Part shown: piece after piece, positions 34,511 through 43,962 of the stretch
Layout: each line of letters starts with the position of its first letter
How positions within the stretch are numbered: the stretch's first letter is position 1
Source of the DNA: Dyadobacter pollutisoli
GTDB taxonomy: Bacteria > Bacteroidota > Bacteroidia > Cytophagales > Spirosomataceae
NCBI RefSeq assembly: GCF_026625565.1
Contig: NZ_CP112998.1
Location: 3,846,501-3,910,500 of the forward strand
Direction of reading: 5' to 3'
Length of the DNA stretch: 64,000 nt
Notes under the pieces: generated by a model
Told to the model about the DNA's origin: nothing
The model's database searches: none
The model's input: the letters and a program-made list of their open reading frames with translations, nothing else
Position numbers and translations under genes: made by a program

Positions 34511-36673
34511 TTAATTCACGATCAATTCATCGATAAACAGCCATCCTTTCCCGCCCTTGCCTCCGTGCCAGTCCGGAATTTTGGCTAGTGGTTTAGCGAT
34601 CACTTTGATACAGCTTAGCTGCTGCGGTTCGAACCCCGCCTCGTAAACAAGATTTACTGCGCCAGGTAAATCCTTTGTTGGTACCTCGGGAGTGATCACT
34701 TTCAATAATTTGAGCGATTTCTCATTGGCTCCACCCCATACTTCGATGCGGGTAGGCGGGAAAATGTAGCTTCCGATGTTCCTGAGCATGCTAATGGTTA
34801 CATTACCTGCCTTTACAGGTTTTTTGAAGTACAGGTAGCTTTGAAAATCGTTCTGGTTGAAACCCAGCCAGGTACCACTCACCCGCTCGGTGTCACCTAC
34901 TTTTCCATCGATAAGCGAGGCCGCTCCTTTCCCTTTATAGCCAGGGTCTACCGGTGTAAGCAACTGCGCGCTATCAATGGGGTAACCTGCTTTAAAAAAG
35001 ACCTTTTCCACCTGCTTGCTGCCGTACCAGCCAGCCCGGAACGCCCTGGCTTTCAACGTACTGTTTTTGGTAATCGCAATCGGCTTATCGTATACCAGCG
35101 ACTTGGTGCTGTCTGGCTCGGTACCATCCAGCGTGTACCGGATAACAGTACCGGCGATCTGATGTTTCAGCGATACAGTTTCATCTTTGGAAATGAGTTG
35201 CTTTTCTGTGACAATGATCGGTGCATTGAGTGCGAGGATCAGCGTATCGCTACGGAAACCAGTTTCAAACCTGATTTTTTGTCCTTTCTTCAATCCCGCC
35301 AGTTCTTCCGTACTCAGGCCGGTATTCCAGACATATACGCTTTTCAATGATGGAATGGCTTCCAGCAATTTAATGTGCGCCATTTTAACCCCGGTACCGC
35401 TCAGTGAAAGTTCTCTGAGATGTTCGAGTTTTTTCAGTTCGCCTAATGTCCCTCCGGTGATGTCCGTAAAATTCAGGATCAGCTTACGCAGTTCGGGGAA
35501 TCCAGCCAGTGTTTTGAGATCCTGATCTTTCACAGGCATTTTACTCAAATCCATTGAAACGATCTGCCCCTTCAATGGCATTAACCCCTCGATATCTTCA
35601 CTTTTGAAATTGGCACGGTTGTAAAAATTCACAAACAATGCCGGAGATTCAGCCGACAATGGCTTAATCAACCGGTAAGTCGTATTCAGCTTTTGGACCT
35701 CGTCGGCATCAGCCGCACTGAAATCGTACTGCTCTTCTGTCCGGCCACCGCCCAATACATTTTGCGCATAGGCATACACCGGATTTTGCGGTGACAGCGA
35801 GCTCACCATCTGGTCGAAACGTGATCCGCTTTTTACCCAGGCGGCCAGTAACACGATCTCATCGTCGGTCAGCTGTACTTTCCCGCGCGGGGGCATATGT
35901 TTTTTGTCGTCTATCGGTAAGTGCAGTCGCCCGATCAGCAAACCAAGGTCTGCCTTGGTAGTATCCCACAGCGCACCACCTTTTCCTCCCTTGGTCAGTA
36001 AGGCCTGGGTTTGCATTTGCAAATTCCCTTTCGATTTTTCTTCATTGTGACAGGAAAGGCATTTTTGTTCCAATACCGGCTTGACAAGGTTTTCATAAAC
36101 CTTCGCTTCTTCAAAGGCTACCTTTGGGGCTTCGTCGACCGACGGCCCCAGTGGCGATATCAGGAAGTCTTCGCCGTGCGTAAGGTTCCCGCCCAAATGT
36201 CCGCCAACAAAAAGCAGCACCAGAAACGAGGCAGCCACAATTTTCGACGATAACTTCCAGGGTTCCAGATATTTTCTTGAACTATACCAAATGATACTCG
36301 TCAGCGAAATAGCGATCCCCAACCATTTATGCCACAACAATGTGTCGGATTCGTAGCCGTCTTCTTTGGACAAAACAAACCCTGAAAATGCCGCTACTGC
36401 TGCGGTAAGCGTACCTATAATAAGCAGGCTATCTCCCAGCCCGGCATTCCAGCGAGTGGAATCCGGTTTTTCGATGATGACTACCCATAGGCTGTAAAGT
36501 ATCAGCACCACCAGCGGGAAGTGTAAAACCAGCGGGTGCATTCTTCCCACCGCCTGCATCCAGAAAGGTACGGTAAAGCGATCTTCAAAAAGCAAAAGAA
36601 AAATGAGTAACCCATTGAGGAAGAAGGCCAGGTTGTAAACAAGCCCTTTCCAGTCTGACAAATATCTGCGCAC
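34511..36673 (-). CDS. Membrane-anchored cytochrome c domain protein with leucine-rich and discoidin-like domains
   Basis: Last gene of a three-gene leftward cluster. Order: four or five membrane helices in residues 10-160 (a DUF2231-like domain with MHPLVLHFPLVVLILYSLW), a haem motif CLSCH (205-209) in a planctomycete-type cytochrome domain, leucine-rich-like segments (LKTLAGFPELRKLILNF and following), a chitobiase-C-terminal-like strand set (IRYTLDGTEPDSTKSLVYDKPI), and a C-terminal jelly-roll like F5/8 type C. The mix suggests electron transfer joined to surface carbohydrate binding. 720 aa; start at 36673. Confidence 0.8.
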   Translation of the reverse strand: MRRYLSDWKGLVYNLAFFLNGLLIFLLLFEDRFTVPFWMQAVGRMHPLVLHFPLVVLILYSLWVVIIEKPDSTRWNAGLGDSLLIIGTLTAAVAAFSGFVLSKEDGYESDTLLWHKWLGIAISLTSIIWYSSRKYLEPWKLSSKIVAASFLVLLFVGGHLGGNLTHGEDFLISPLGPSVDEAPKVAFEEAKVYENLVKPVLEQKCLSCHNEEKSKGNLQMQTQALLTKGGKGGALWDTTKADLGLLIGRLHLPIDDKKHMPPRGKVQLTDDEIVLLAAWVKSGSRFDQMVSSLSPQNPVYAYAQNVLGGGRTEEQYDFSAADADEVQKLNTTYRLIKPLSAESPALFVNFYNRANFKSEDIEGLMPLKGQIVSMDLSKMPVKDQDLKTLAGFPELRKLILNFTDITGGTLGELKKLEHLRELSLSGTGVKMAHIKLLEAIPSLKSVYVWNTGLSTEELAGLKKGQKIRFETGFRSDTLILALNAPIIVTEKQLISKDETVSLKHQIAGTVIRYTLDGTEPDSTKSLVYDKPIAITKNSTLKARAFRAGWYGSKQVEKVFFKAGYPIDSAQLLTPVDPGYKGKGAASLIDGKVGDTERVSGTWLGFNQNDFQSYLYFKKPVKAGNVTISMLRNIGSYIFPPTRIEVWGGANEKSLKLLKVITPEVPTKDLPGAVNLVYEAGFEPQQLSCIKVIAKPLAKIPDWHGGKGGKGWLFIDELIVN

Positions 36674-36711
36674 TGTATTCGAGGTTAGTATATGATTTTA
36701 TCTGCCACGGA

Positions 36712-38172
36712 TTATGCGATAATCCCTTTTACCAATTTACCGGCTACATCCGTGAGGCGATAACGGCGTCCCTGGTGTTTGAAAACGAGTTTTTCATGAT
36801 CCAGGCCCAACTGGTTGAGTATCGTCGCATGAAAGTCATGGACGTGCACAGGGTCTTTCACAATGTTGTATCCAAACTCGTCGGTTTCACCGTAAACGAT
36901 CCCTGGTTTCACGCCACCGCCTGCCATCCACACCGTAAATGCTCTCGGGTGGTGGTCACGGCCATAATTATCTTTGGTCAATGTTCCCTGGCAATAGTTT
37001 GTGCGACCGAACTCTCCGCCCCAAATCACCAATGTTTCGTCCAGCAATCCGCGTTGTTTAAGATCGGTGATCAGCGCAGCAGAAGCCTGGTCAACGTCCA
37101 TACATTGTCCTTTGATTTCTGTTGGTAACCCGCCGTGGCTATCCCAACCCTGGTGATACAGCTGCACAAATCGTACTCCCTGCTCGGAAAGTTTCCGGGC
37201 CAAAAGGCAGTTCGCTGCATAAGTACCGGGTACGAGACATTCAGGACCGTACATTTTCACGATCGACTCCGGCTCCTTGGTCATGTCGGTAATTTCCGGT
37301 ACAGCCGTCTGCATCCGGAACGCCATTTCGTATTGCTGCACTTTCGCAGTTATTTCCGGGTCACTAAACTCGTCATATGTTCCCTGGTTTAGCTCAGCGA
37401 GGTTATCGAGCATTTTGCGGCGCTGCGTCCGGTCCATGCCATCGGGATCATTGAGATACAAAACCGGGTTTTCACCACTACTAAACTGAACGCCCTGATG
37501 TACAGAATCCAGAAAACCATTGGTCCAAAGCTTCGAATACACCCCTTGTCCATTACCCTTGCCGCGCGACAGCAGCACGCAGAAACCGGGAAGGTTCTGG
37601 TTTTCACTTCCGAGGCCATAGCTTAGCCACGAGCCAAAGCTCGGCCGGTTGCCTACCTGCGCGCCAGTCTGAAAGAATGTCAGGGCCGGATCGTGGTTAA
37701 TAGCCTCGGTATTAAGAGTTTTGATAATGCAAAGATCATCGGCAATGCTGGCCATATGTGGCAACAGCTCGCTCATCCAGGCACCACTTTTACCATGCTG
37801 CTTGAAATTAAATACCGATCCTGCCAATGGGAATTTTGCCTGATTGGCCGTCATACCCGTCAACCGCTGGGTACCACGGATCGATTCCGGCAGGTCTTGC
37901 CCGTGCATTTTGTTCAGCATCGGTTTGTAGTCAAACAAATCCAGCTGCGATGGTGCGCCGTTTTGGAACAAATAGATCACCCGTTTGGCTTTTGGCGCAA
38001 AGTGTGGGAGACCGGCCATCAGCTCGTCTACGCCAGCATCTCCGCCACCGCCTTTGAAAAGGTCAGGGATCAGCAGCGACCCCAGGGCCGCGCTTCCAAG
38101 CCCCAGACTCAGTTTGGACAAAAAATGCCTGCGTGTGGTATTGATCCCAAAATCAAATATTGGCTTTTCCAT
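36712..38172 (-). CDS. DUF1501-family protein with Tat signal
   Basis: Sulfatase/phosphatase-like exported protein, 486 aa. Tat signal TRRHFLSK at residues 13-20, followed by a hydrophobic stretch and SLLIPDLF. Seen: VIYLFQNGAPSQLDLFDYKP, the family opening, and FHATILNQLGLDHEKLVFKHQGRRYRLTDV at the end. DUF1501 proteins almost always sit beside DUF1553/DUF1549 cytochrome proteins, as here. The reaction is not established. It ends 38 bases before the cytochrome gene start. Confidence 0.92.
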   Translation of the reverse strand: MEKPIFDFGINTTRRHFLSKLSLGLGSAALGSLLIPDLFKGGGGDAGVDELMAGLPHFAPKAKRVIYLFQNGAPSQLDLFDYKPMLNKMHGQDLPESIRGTQRLTGMTANQAKFPLAGSVFNFKQHGKSGAWMSELLPHMASIADDLCIIKTLNTEAINHDPALTFFQTGAQVGNRPSFGSWLSYGLGSENQNLPGFCVLLSRGKGNGQGVYSKLWTNGFLDSVHQGVQFSSGENPVLYLNDPDGMDRTQRRKMLDNLAELNQGTYDEFSDPEITAKVQQYEMAFRMQTAVPEITDMTKEPESIVKMYGPECLVPGTYAANCLLARKLSEQGVRFVQLYHQGWDSHGGLPTEIKGQCMDVDQASAALITDLKQRGLLDETLVIWGGEFGRTNYCQGTLTKDNYGRDHHPRAFTVWMAGGGVKPGIVYGETDEFGYNIVKDPVHVHDFHATILNQLGLDHEKLVFKHQGRRYRLTDVAGKLVKGIIA

Positions 38173-38180
38173 ACTTATTA

Positions 38181-38325
38181 GCTTTCGGCTGTCAGCAATC
38201 GGCTTTCGGCCTTATTTTATTTAAATAGAACTCTGATTTTTAACACATTAAAAACATCTCAAAACTAGCAAGGCTCAAAAACCGACGGCCGAAAGCTGAA
38301 AGCCGATGGCCGAAAGCCGACAGCC
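38181..38325. repeat. Inverted copies of a GGCCGAAAGCC(GA) element
   Basis: In the 156-base gap between the DUF1553 and DUF1501 genes. GCTTTCGGC occurs at 38181-38189 and within 38201-38210, and GGCCGAAAGC occurs twice between 38284 and 38320, so the two ends are near complements. It could fold into a long hairpin or be a short dispersed repeat; it is not a clean terminator. Confidence 0.55.
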
Positions 38326-38328
38326 ATC

Positions 38329-40650
38329 TCAGCTCTTCGTAATCGTCTCTTCCATATTGTACAGCGTATTAATCACCCGCATTAAAGCCGCGGCCTGTAC
38401 TTCATTCACTTTCGCTTCGTGCGGATATTCCCCCACATTCAACACCTTGAATGCCTGCTTTTTATCCTTCGCAAACATGGAAGCCTCACTGTTATAATAA
38501 TTCGTCAGCAGTTTCATTTCCTTATCCGTCGGAACCCGGCACACGATCCGCTGGAATGAGGTTTTGATATTGTTTTCCACGTCGGTGGATTTCACTATGA
38601 GCCTCTCTGCCAGTACCCTCGACGCTTCCAGTACCGTTGGGTCATTCAGCATCACAAGTGCCTGCAATGGCGTGTTCGTTTTGGAACGCTTGATCTCGCA
38701 ATGGTCACGGTTGCTGGCATCGAAAATGATCATCGAAGGCGGTGGTACCGTCAGCTTGATAAACGTGTACATTCCTCTCCGGTACAATGCTTCGCCCCTG
38801 TCCTGCTGATACGTTCTCAGTGTCCCGCGGCCCGAGGTCGCAGCCTCCCAAAGCCCTTTCGGCTGGTAAGGTTTTACGCTTGGCCCTCCTATTTTCGGGT
38901 TTAGCAATCCGCTTGTGGAGAGCACCATATCCCGCACCAGCTCAGCAGGCAAGCGGTAACGCGGGCCGTGTGACAGATAAATATTGTCCGGGTCTGCGCT
39001 CATTTTTTCCTTCGTGATCTTGGCCGACTGGCGATATGTAGCCGAAGTCACAATCTGTTTCACCAGTCTTTTAATGTCCCAGCCGTGGTTCATAAAATCA
39101 ACCGCAAGCCAGTCCAGCAATGCCGGGTTTGTTGGCAAGTCTCCCTGCATTCCAAAGTCGCCCGTACTTTTTACAATACCCCGACCGAAGAACTCCTGCC
39201 AGATCTGGTTTACAAAAACCCTTGCTGTCAACGGGTTACTCTTGCTGGTCGTCCATTTGGCAAGGCCTAGTCTGGTTTGCGGAAGTTTAATGGTATCAAA
39301 TTTCATCACCGCTGGCAGTGCGGCCGCAGTCACTACGCGACCAGGTGCATCATACACCCCGCGATTAAGAATGTGAGTGGGCCGGAGGGTGTCCAGGTCC
39401 CCTAGTACGGAAACCATCAGCTTGCTCGTATCAGGCCGGTTGATAAACGACAGCAATGTCTTTACCTCCTCATCCGAAATCGTCATGATGGGCATTTTTG
39501 CCGGTTTGGTCCGGGAAATGTCCCCTTCAAAACCCAGTTCTTTCGAGTTGTTGAAAAACGCGAACATCCGGTAATAATCTTCCTGCGAAATCGGGTCGTA
39601 CTTGTGGTCATGGCACTGCGCACATTCCACAGTCAGCCCCAGCACGCCGGTACTGAAAGTCTTGGTTTTATCAATATTATATTCAATCCTGTATTCCTCG
39701 GGGATCACACCACCTTCTTCTGTGTATTTATGGTTACGGAAAAATGCAGTCGCCAGGATCTGTTCCTTGTTCGCATTCGGCAACATATCTCCCGCTACCT
39801 GCCACGACAGAAACTGGTCATAGGACATATTTTTGTTAAATGCATTGATCAACCAGTCACGCCACGGCCATTGCGTACGTACTTCATCGTCCTGGTAACC
39901 GTAAGAATCCGCGTATCGCGCCACATCCAGCCAGTAAACCGCCATTTTCTCACCATAAGATTTTTGGTTAATCAGCTCTTCGACAACCTTTTCGTATGCT
40001 TTTTCGCCACCGTCAGCTTCAAATTTCTTTTGCATTTCGACGGTTGGTGGCAGGCCGGTGAGGTCGAGTGCTACCCTTTTCAGCAAGTGGCTTTTATCCG
40101 CTTCTTCGTTGGGGGTAAGCCCAACGCTTTCCATTTTTTTCAATACAAAATGGTCAATTTCATTCTTAGGCCAATCCTCGTCGGACACCTCGGGAACCGC
40201 AGGCAATACCGGCGTGGTGAATGCCCAGTGCTTTTCATATTTAGCACCTTGCTCAATCCATTTTTTGACCAAGCCGATCTCATTTTCATTCAATAGCCCC
40301 AAATGTGACTCAGGTGTAGGCATTTGGTACGACGGGTCCACGGAAGTGATTCTTTTGTAAACTTCCGACTGCTCAGGCTTTCCAGGGAAAATCGCGAAAC
40401 CTTTACCGTCCTTTAATTTAGCATAGGCGCTCTCTGCGACGTCCAACCGTAACCCCGCTTCCCTTTTCTTCGCATCGGGTCCATGACAAGCATAGCATTT
40501 GTCGGACAGAATGGGCCGGATGTCAAAATTATAACTCACCGCATCATTGCCCGATTTGGATTGCAATACGCCGTTTTTCTTAAAACACGAAACCGCAAAA
40601 AAGGCAACAGTACCCGCTATTACTGCTAGAAATAAGAACTTTTTTTTCAT
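38329..40650 (-). CDS. DUF1549/DUF1553 planctomycete-type cytochrome lipoprotein
   Basis: 773-aa lipoprotein with a signal ending AVSC (residue 22) and, after it, haem motif CYACH (52-56) in the PSCyt1 domain (LSDKCYACHGPDAKKREAGLRLD). Then a DUF1549 region (DEDWPKNEIDHFVLKKMESVGLTP, VARYADSYGYQDDEVR) and a DUF1553 region (TSKSNPLTARVFVNQIWQEFFGRGIV, then NRDHCEIKRSKTNTPLQALVMLNDPT). First gene of the trio with DUF1501 and the cytochrome/discoidin protein. Function unproven; linked by context to use of sulfated or otherwise modified polysaccharides. Confidence 0.93.
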   Translation of the reverse strand: MKKKFLFLAVIAGTVAFFAVSCFKKNGVLQSKSGNDAVSYNFDIRPILSDKCYACHGPDAKKREAGLRLDVAESAYAKLKDGKGFAIFPGKPEQSEVYKRITSVDPSYQMPTPESHLGLLNENEIGLVKKWIEQGAKYEKHWAFTTPVLPAVPEVSDEDWPKNEIDHFVLKKMESVGLTPNEEADKSHLLKRVALDLTGLPPTVEMQKKFEADGGEKAYEKVVEELINQKSYGEKMAVYWLDVARYADSYGYQDDEVRTQWPWRDWLINAFNKNMSYDQFLSWQVAGDMLPNANKEQILATAFFRNHKYTEEGGVIPEEYRIEYNIDKTKTFSTGVLGLTVECAQCHDHKYDPISQEDYYRMFAFFNNSKELGFEGDISRTKPAKMPIMTISDEEVKTLLSFINRPDTSKLMVSVLGDLDTLRPTHILNRGVYDAPGRVVTAAALPAVMKFDTIKLPQTRLGLAKWTTSKSNPLTARVFVNQIWQEFFGRGIVKSTGDFGMQGDLPTNPALLDWLAVDFMNHGWDIKRLVKQIVTSATYRQSAKITKEKMSADPDNIYLSHGPRYRLPAELVRDMVLSTSGLLNPKIGGPSVKPYQPKGLWEAATSGRGTLRTYQQDRGEALYRRGMYTFIKLTVPPPSMIIFDASNRDHCEIKRSKTNTPLQALVMLNDPTVLEASRVLAERLIVKSTDVENNIKTSFQRIVCRVPTDKEMKLLTNYYNSEASMFAKDKKQAFKVLNVGEYPHEAKVNEVQAAALMRVINTLYNMEETITKS

Positions 40651-40943
40651 TTGAAAATCACTAAACCTACGTAAAAACCCATTGGAGTCATGTTAATATG
40701 CTACCAGTGACGACAGACGATTTTAATTAATCACATGCCGATCACCTCAACCTTGCAACGCACGACATACAATACTCAATATCAATACATTACCTTTCAA
40801 AAATACCAACACATCACTTTCAAACACATTTGCACACTCCAATCCAAATATGGCATTTAAAGGAATTATACAAAGCTATTATAAACCAGTACAGCAAATT
40901 AATTATCGGTTGGCACTTTTCGATACTATGTTTGCACAAGTCG

Positions 40944-42350
40944 TCAAACTTGTACTTCACTTTTAATACCACCGGAACTCAGCAGCTGCTCAATCTCTTC
41001 CAGCCGTTTTCCTTTCGTTTCAAACAACTTCATTTTGGCATACACAAAAGAGCAGACGCAAAAGAAGGAGAAGACAAAAAACGTGTTCGCAATACCTAGC
41101 CCGTCCCGCATGATCGGGAACAACAGGTTTACGATCCAGTCGGAAACCCACATGGTCATAATACAGATCGACAATGCCGTTCCTCTGATATGCATCGGGA
41201 AAACTTCGGTGGCGATGACAAACTTCAACGGCCCGAGCGAGAATGCAAAAAACAACAGGAACAGTATGATACAGAACAACATACCCCATCCATTGACATT
41301 ATACATAAAACAAATCCCTGTCAACGCCAGCGCAACAGCCGCCCAAAACGAGCCGATGAGATACAGCGACCTGCGGCCCCAGGTATCCACTTTCCAAATG
41401 GCGATGAGGGTAAAAAGCATGCTCGCTGTACCCAGCATAACCTGGTAAAGCAATGCGTCGCTGGTAACGATCCCGGCGGATTTCAAAATCGTGGGACCGT
41501 AAAAAATCACCCCGTTAATACCGCTGAACTGCGATAATGCAGTCAATACCATGGTCATGACCAATAATCCACGCAACGGAAACTTCATGAGCTCCTTTAC
41601 GCCACCGGACTTTTGATCCGCCACCTCTCTGATCGCTTCCAGCTCGGAACGCCCGCCTTCTTCACCACTTATCTTGACCAAAATATCCAACGCTTCTTCA
41701 TTTCGGCCATTCTTCGCCAACCAACGCGGACTTTCCGGGACGATCACGAGCAACAAACAAAAAAGCGACGCGGGAATGATGCTCATAAAGAACATTCCCC
41801 GCCAAACTTCTTCGGCAAACATCCAGTGTATCAGCCCGGTACCTGTTCCTGCATGTGCTACGGCATATCGCTGTAAAAACAAATTGCTGATATAGGCGGC
41901 CAGCACTCCGATGGTGATCGCAAGCTGGTAAAAGGTTACCAAACCTCCCCGCTTCGCAGCAGGCGCAATTTCGGAAATATAGAGCGGGGACACATTGGAA
42001 GCCACGCCCACGCCTACACCGGCGAGTATGCGAAATATGATCAGGACCGTATATGTTCCTGATAATGAAAACCCGATCGCGCTGGCCAGGAACAATGAGG
42101 CTGCAACAAACAAGACTTTTTTTCTTCCGATTTTATCGCTCAGATAACCCGAAAATGCGACGCCGATAATGCAACCCACCAATGCAAAAGAGACAAACAA
42201 ACCCTCCTCGGCAGCCGACAAGCCGTACTGAGCTCTCACCGGCTCGATGATACCGCTCACTACCGCCATATCAAACCCGAATAGGAAGCCTCCCAATGCC
42301 GCGATGAGCGTGATCAGGGAGATAAAATGTTTCACTGGTTTCGTTTGCAA
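40944..42350 (-). CDS. Sugar/proton symporter, MFS sugar-porter family
   Basis: Inner-membrane importer of hexose or pentose, 468 aa with 12 helices. Seen: DKIGRKKVLF after helix 2, ESPRWLAKNGRNEEA after helix 6, GINGVIFYGPTILKSAG in helix 7, WGRRSLYLIGS after helix 8, and FETKGKRLEEIEQLL after helix 12, all sugar-porter signatures. It follows the ROK-type kinase gene by 42 bases, so imported sugar is probably phosphorylated by that enzyme. The 293 bases downstream show no gene. Confidence 0.94.
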   Translation of the reverse strand: MQTKPVKHFISLITLIAALGGFLFGFDMAVVSGIIEPVRAQYGLSAAEEGLFVSFALVGCIIGVAFSGYLSDKIGRKKVLFVAASLFLASAIGFSLSGTYTVLIIFRILAGVGVGVASNVSPLYISEIAPAAKRGGLVTFYQLAITIGVLAAYISNLFLQRYAVAHAGTGTGLIHWMFAEEVWRGMFFMSIIPASLFCLLLVIVPESPRWLAKNGRNEEALDILVKISGEEGGRSELEAIREVADQKSGGVKELMKFPLRGLLVMTMVLTALSQFSGINGVIFYGPTILKSAGIVTSDALLYQVMLGTASMLFTLIAIWKVDTWGRRSLYLIGSFWAAVALALTGICFMYNVNGWGMLFCIILFLLFFAFSLGPLKFVIATEVFPMHIRGTALSICIMTMWVSDWIVNLLFPIMRDGLGIANTFFVFSFFCVCSFVYAKMKLFETKGKRLEEIEQLLSSGGIKSEVQV

Positions 42351-42392
42351 GGTATCGTTTGTTTAAACTTCATTATTTCGCCACATACCCTC

Positions 42393-43661
42393 CTACATTA
42401 CACTGTATTTCGCTTTTCGGGCCAAGCCCAGATGCACCAACTCTCCTTCCCAGTTACTCAATGCTGCGCCGGCACCATACACAATGCACAAATCGGCAGA
42501 CGGGTCCGGGCTTAGCATTGCTATCTTTTGTTCGTCAAAAAACTGTGATTGATTTCCCTCCGTCAGCATTTCATTTGCTTCCGCGCCGGATTTGACGCAG
42601 GCATTGATGTCGTACCAAACAACCCGTCGCCCTTTTTCGCTCAATGCAACGTGCAGCTTATGCCGGATGGCCTCCCAGGATGTTATTCCATTACCGTCGA
42701 TGATCGCCGTTTTTTGGCCGTTCAACTTTTCAACCAGGTCGTTGACATTGTATTCCACAATATTGTCATCGCTGGCTACGCCTTTGGCACTGCTGTTTTC
42801 CTCTCTTGCTATATAAGCAGCGCCGGTTAAAATGCATTCTTCCGTATCGTCGCAAAAAATAATATTTACCCTATCACTCAAATGCACTTTTAAGGATTTG
42901 AAAAACAATGCATTAGCTTTTGAAATATTCCCGCCGATTACCAATTCGTCACACTGAAATTTTTCCAGCCAGGGTTTCAGAAAAGAACCGAGGTTAGCCC
43001 CAAATTCCTTGAAAATATTCCGTGATATATCTGAATCCATTTTCGCAAGCTCCTGTACATCAGCGATATCTCTTCCCGTGGCCCGCTTGTATGCGTTATG
43101 AAACCATCGGGTAGCAAAGTAATCATCGGCAATTGACGCCAGAAAAGGTTCATTATAGAATGCACCTATCTCCGGCAATGCAGGATGATGTGTGGTCAGT
43201 CGGCCATCTTCCATGAATGCAGACCCAAACCCTGTTCCTAATGTGAGAAAAACGGTACGTTTACTGCTCAGTTCCGCCCGGGTATAAGCGCCCACAGCAA
43301 AGCAATGTGCGTCATTTGAAAACCGGAACAGCGTGTCACCCAGACCGGTAGCATCTTTCAATGCCTGCTTAATGTGAATACCAAAGGTTTTTTCAAACTT
43401 CCCACCCACATTGCGAATGGTACTGACGCCCTTGTCGTAATCGAATGGACCGGGAAATGCGATCCCTATTTCCGCGACCGAAGCCCCGTCGTTCAGTATC
43501 CCGCGGATGCAATTGCTAATCGAGTCAACAATATGAAGTGCGGTATCAAAGCTGTTGATACTTTTTCTCACCGAATGCAGCGGTTGCTTACCCGGAGCCG
43601 ACAAGTCAATGACGCTTGCCGTGACGTGACTTCCGCCGATATCCACCCCCAGACTCATCAT
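42393..43661 (-). CDS. ROK-type sugar kinase with extra C-terminal module
   Basis: 422 aa; an ordinary ROK kinase is about 300. The N-terminal part has DIGGSHVTAS (7-16, first phosphate loop), GIAFPGPFDYDKGV, FSNDAHCFAVGAY (catalytic Asp region) and LTLGTGFGSAF (second phosphate loop). The family's zinc motif (CxCGxxGC) is missing; the equivalent stretch reads LPEIGAFYNEPFL. Residues 317-422 form an added module resembling the N-terminus of the mannose-6-phosphate-isomerase-like protein at 58.3 kb: KSGAEANEML (357-366) against KSAAEINEMV (80-89), and GAGAAL...LAR against GEGARL...LAR. Likely a mannose or fructose kinase feeding that isomerase. Upstream lies a copy of the shared 24-bp element. 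Confidence 0.82.
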   Translation of the reverse strand: MMSLGVDIGGSHVTASVIDLSAPGKQPLHSVRKSINSFDTALHIVDSISNCIRGILNDGASVAEIGIAFPGPFDYDKGVSTIRNVGGKFEKTFGIHIKQALKDATGLGDTLFRFSNDAHCFAVGAYTRAELSSKRTVFLTLGTGFGSAFMEDGRLTTHHPALPEIGAFYNEPFLASIADDYFATRWFHNAYKRATGRDIADVQELAKMDSDISRNIFKEFGANLGSFLKPWLEKFQCDELVIGGNISKANALFFKSLKVHLSDRVNIIFCDDTEECILTGAAYIAREENSSAKGVASDDNIVEYNVNDLVEKLNGQKTAIIDGNGITSWEAIRHKLHVALSEKGRRVVWYDINACVKSGAEANEMLTEGNQSQFFDEQKIAMLSPDPSADLCIVYGAGAALSNWEGELVHLGLARKAKYSVM

Positions 43662-43701
43662 GCCAGTGTTAGAAAATTGCTTAAAACGCTTACTTTGTAT
43701 T

Positions 43702-43725
43702 GTATGTTCAAATATACAAACATAT
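43702..43725. promoter_or_regulatory. 24-bp operator candidate upstream of the ROK-type kinase (copy 2)
   Basis: GTATGT-N4-ATATAC-N2-ACATAT. It matches the copy before susC at 20 of 24 positions and contains CAAACATA, the complement of TAnnTTTG, at 43717-43724, so a regulator here would cover the -7 element. It lies 41 bases before the ATG. Confidence 0.6.
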
Positions 43726-43885
43726 AATTAACGTACAAAAAATTGCATTAATACGATATTGAAAATAATCAACTAAATATTTATAAATATCTTATTATCA
43801 ATGCATTACTACAATATCTGAAATAAAAACTCCGATTCAAGATCGAAAACTTTCTATATTTAGAAGTCAGCCTATCCTTAAAACG

Positions 43886-43918
43886 AACTATGTATGTACA
43901 CAATGTACATACATAGTT
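43886..43918. promoter_or_regulatory. Perfect 15-3-15 palindrome
   Basis: Arms AACTATGTATGTACA and its exact complement around CAA. It lies 45 bases past the haloperoxidase-like stop; on that strand it is followed by CGTTTT. It could be that gene's terminator, or a second operator upstream of the kinase, since it holds TATGTAC-type cores like the 24-bp element. Confidence 0.5.
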
Positions 43919-43962
43919 TCGAAATTACTTGACAATGCCTGACTATATATGACAATGCCTCC

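Larger units (their letters stand above)
43662..43962. other. Intergenic region upstream of the kinase/transporter pair
   Basis: No gene seen in these 301 AT-rich bases. They hold the 24-bp operator candidate near the kinase start and the long palindrome nearer the haloperoxidase-like gene. Confidence 0.75.

Noticed and set aside
39604..40296. Long open frame opposite the DUF1553 gene
   Set aside because: The 230 codons lie wholly inside a well-supported gene on the other strand and show no family features.
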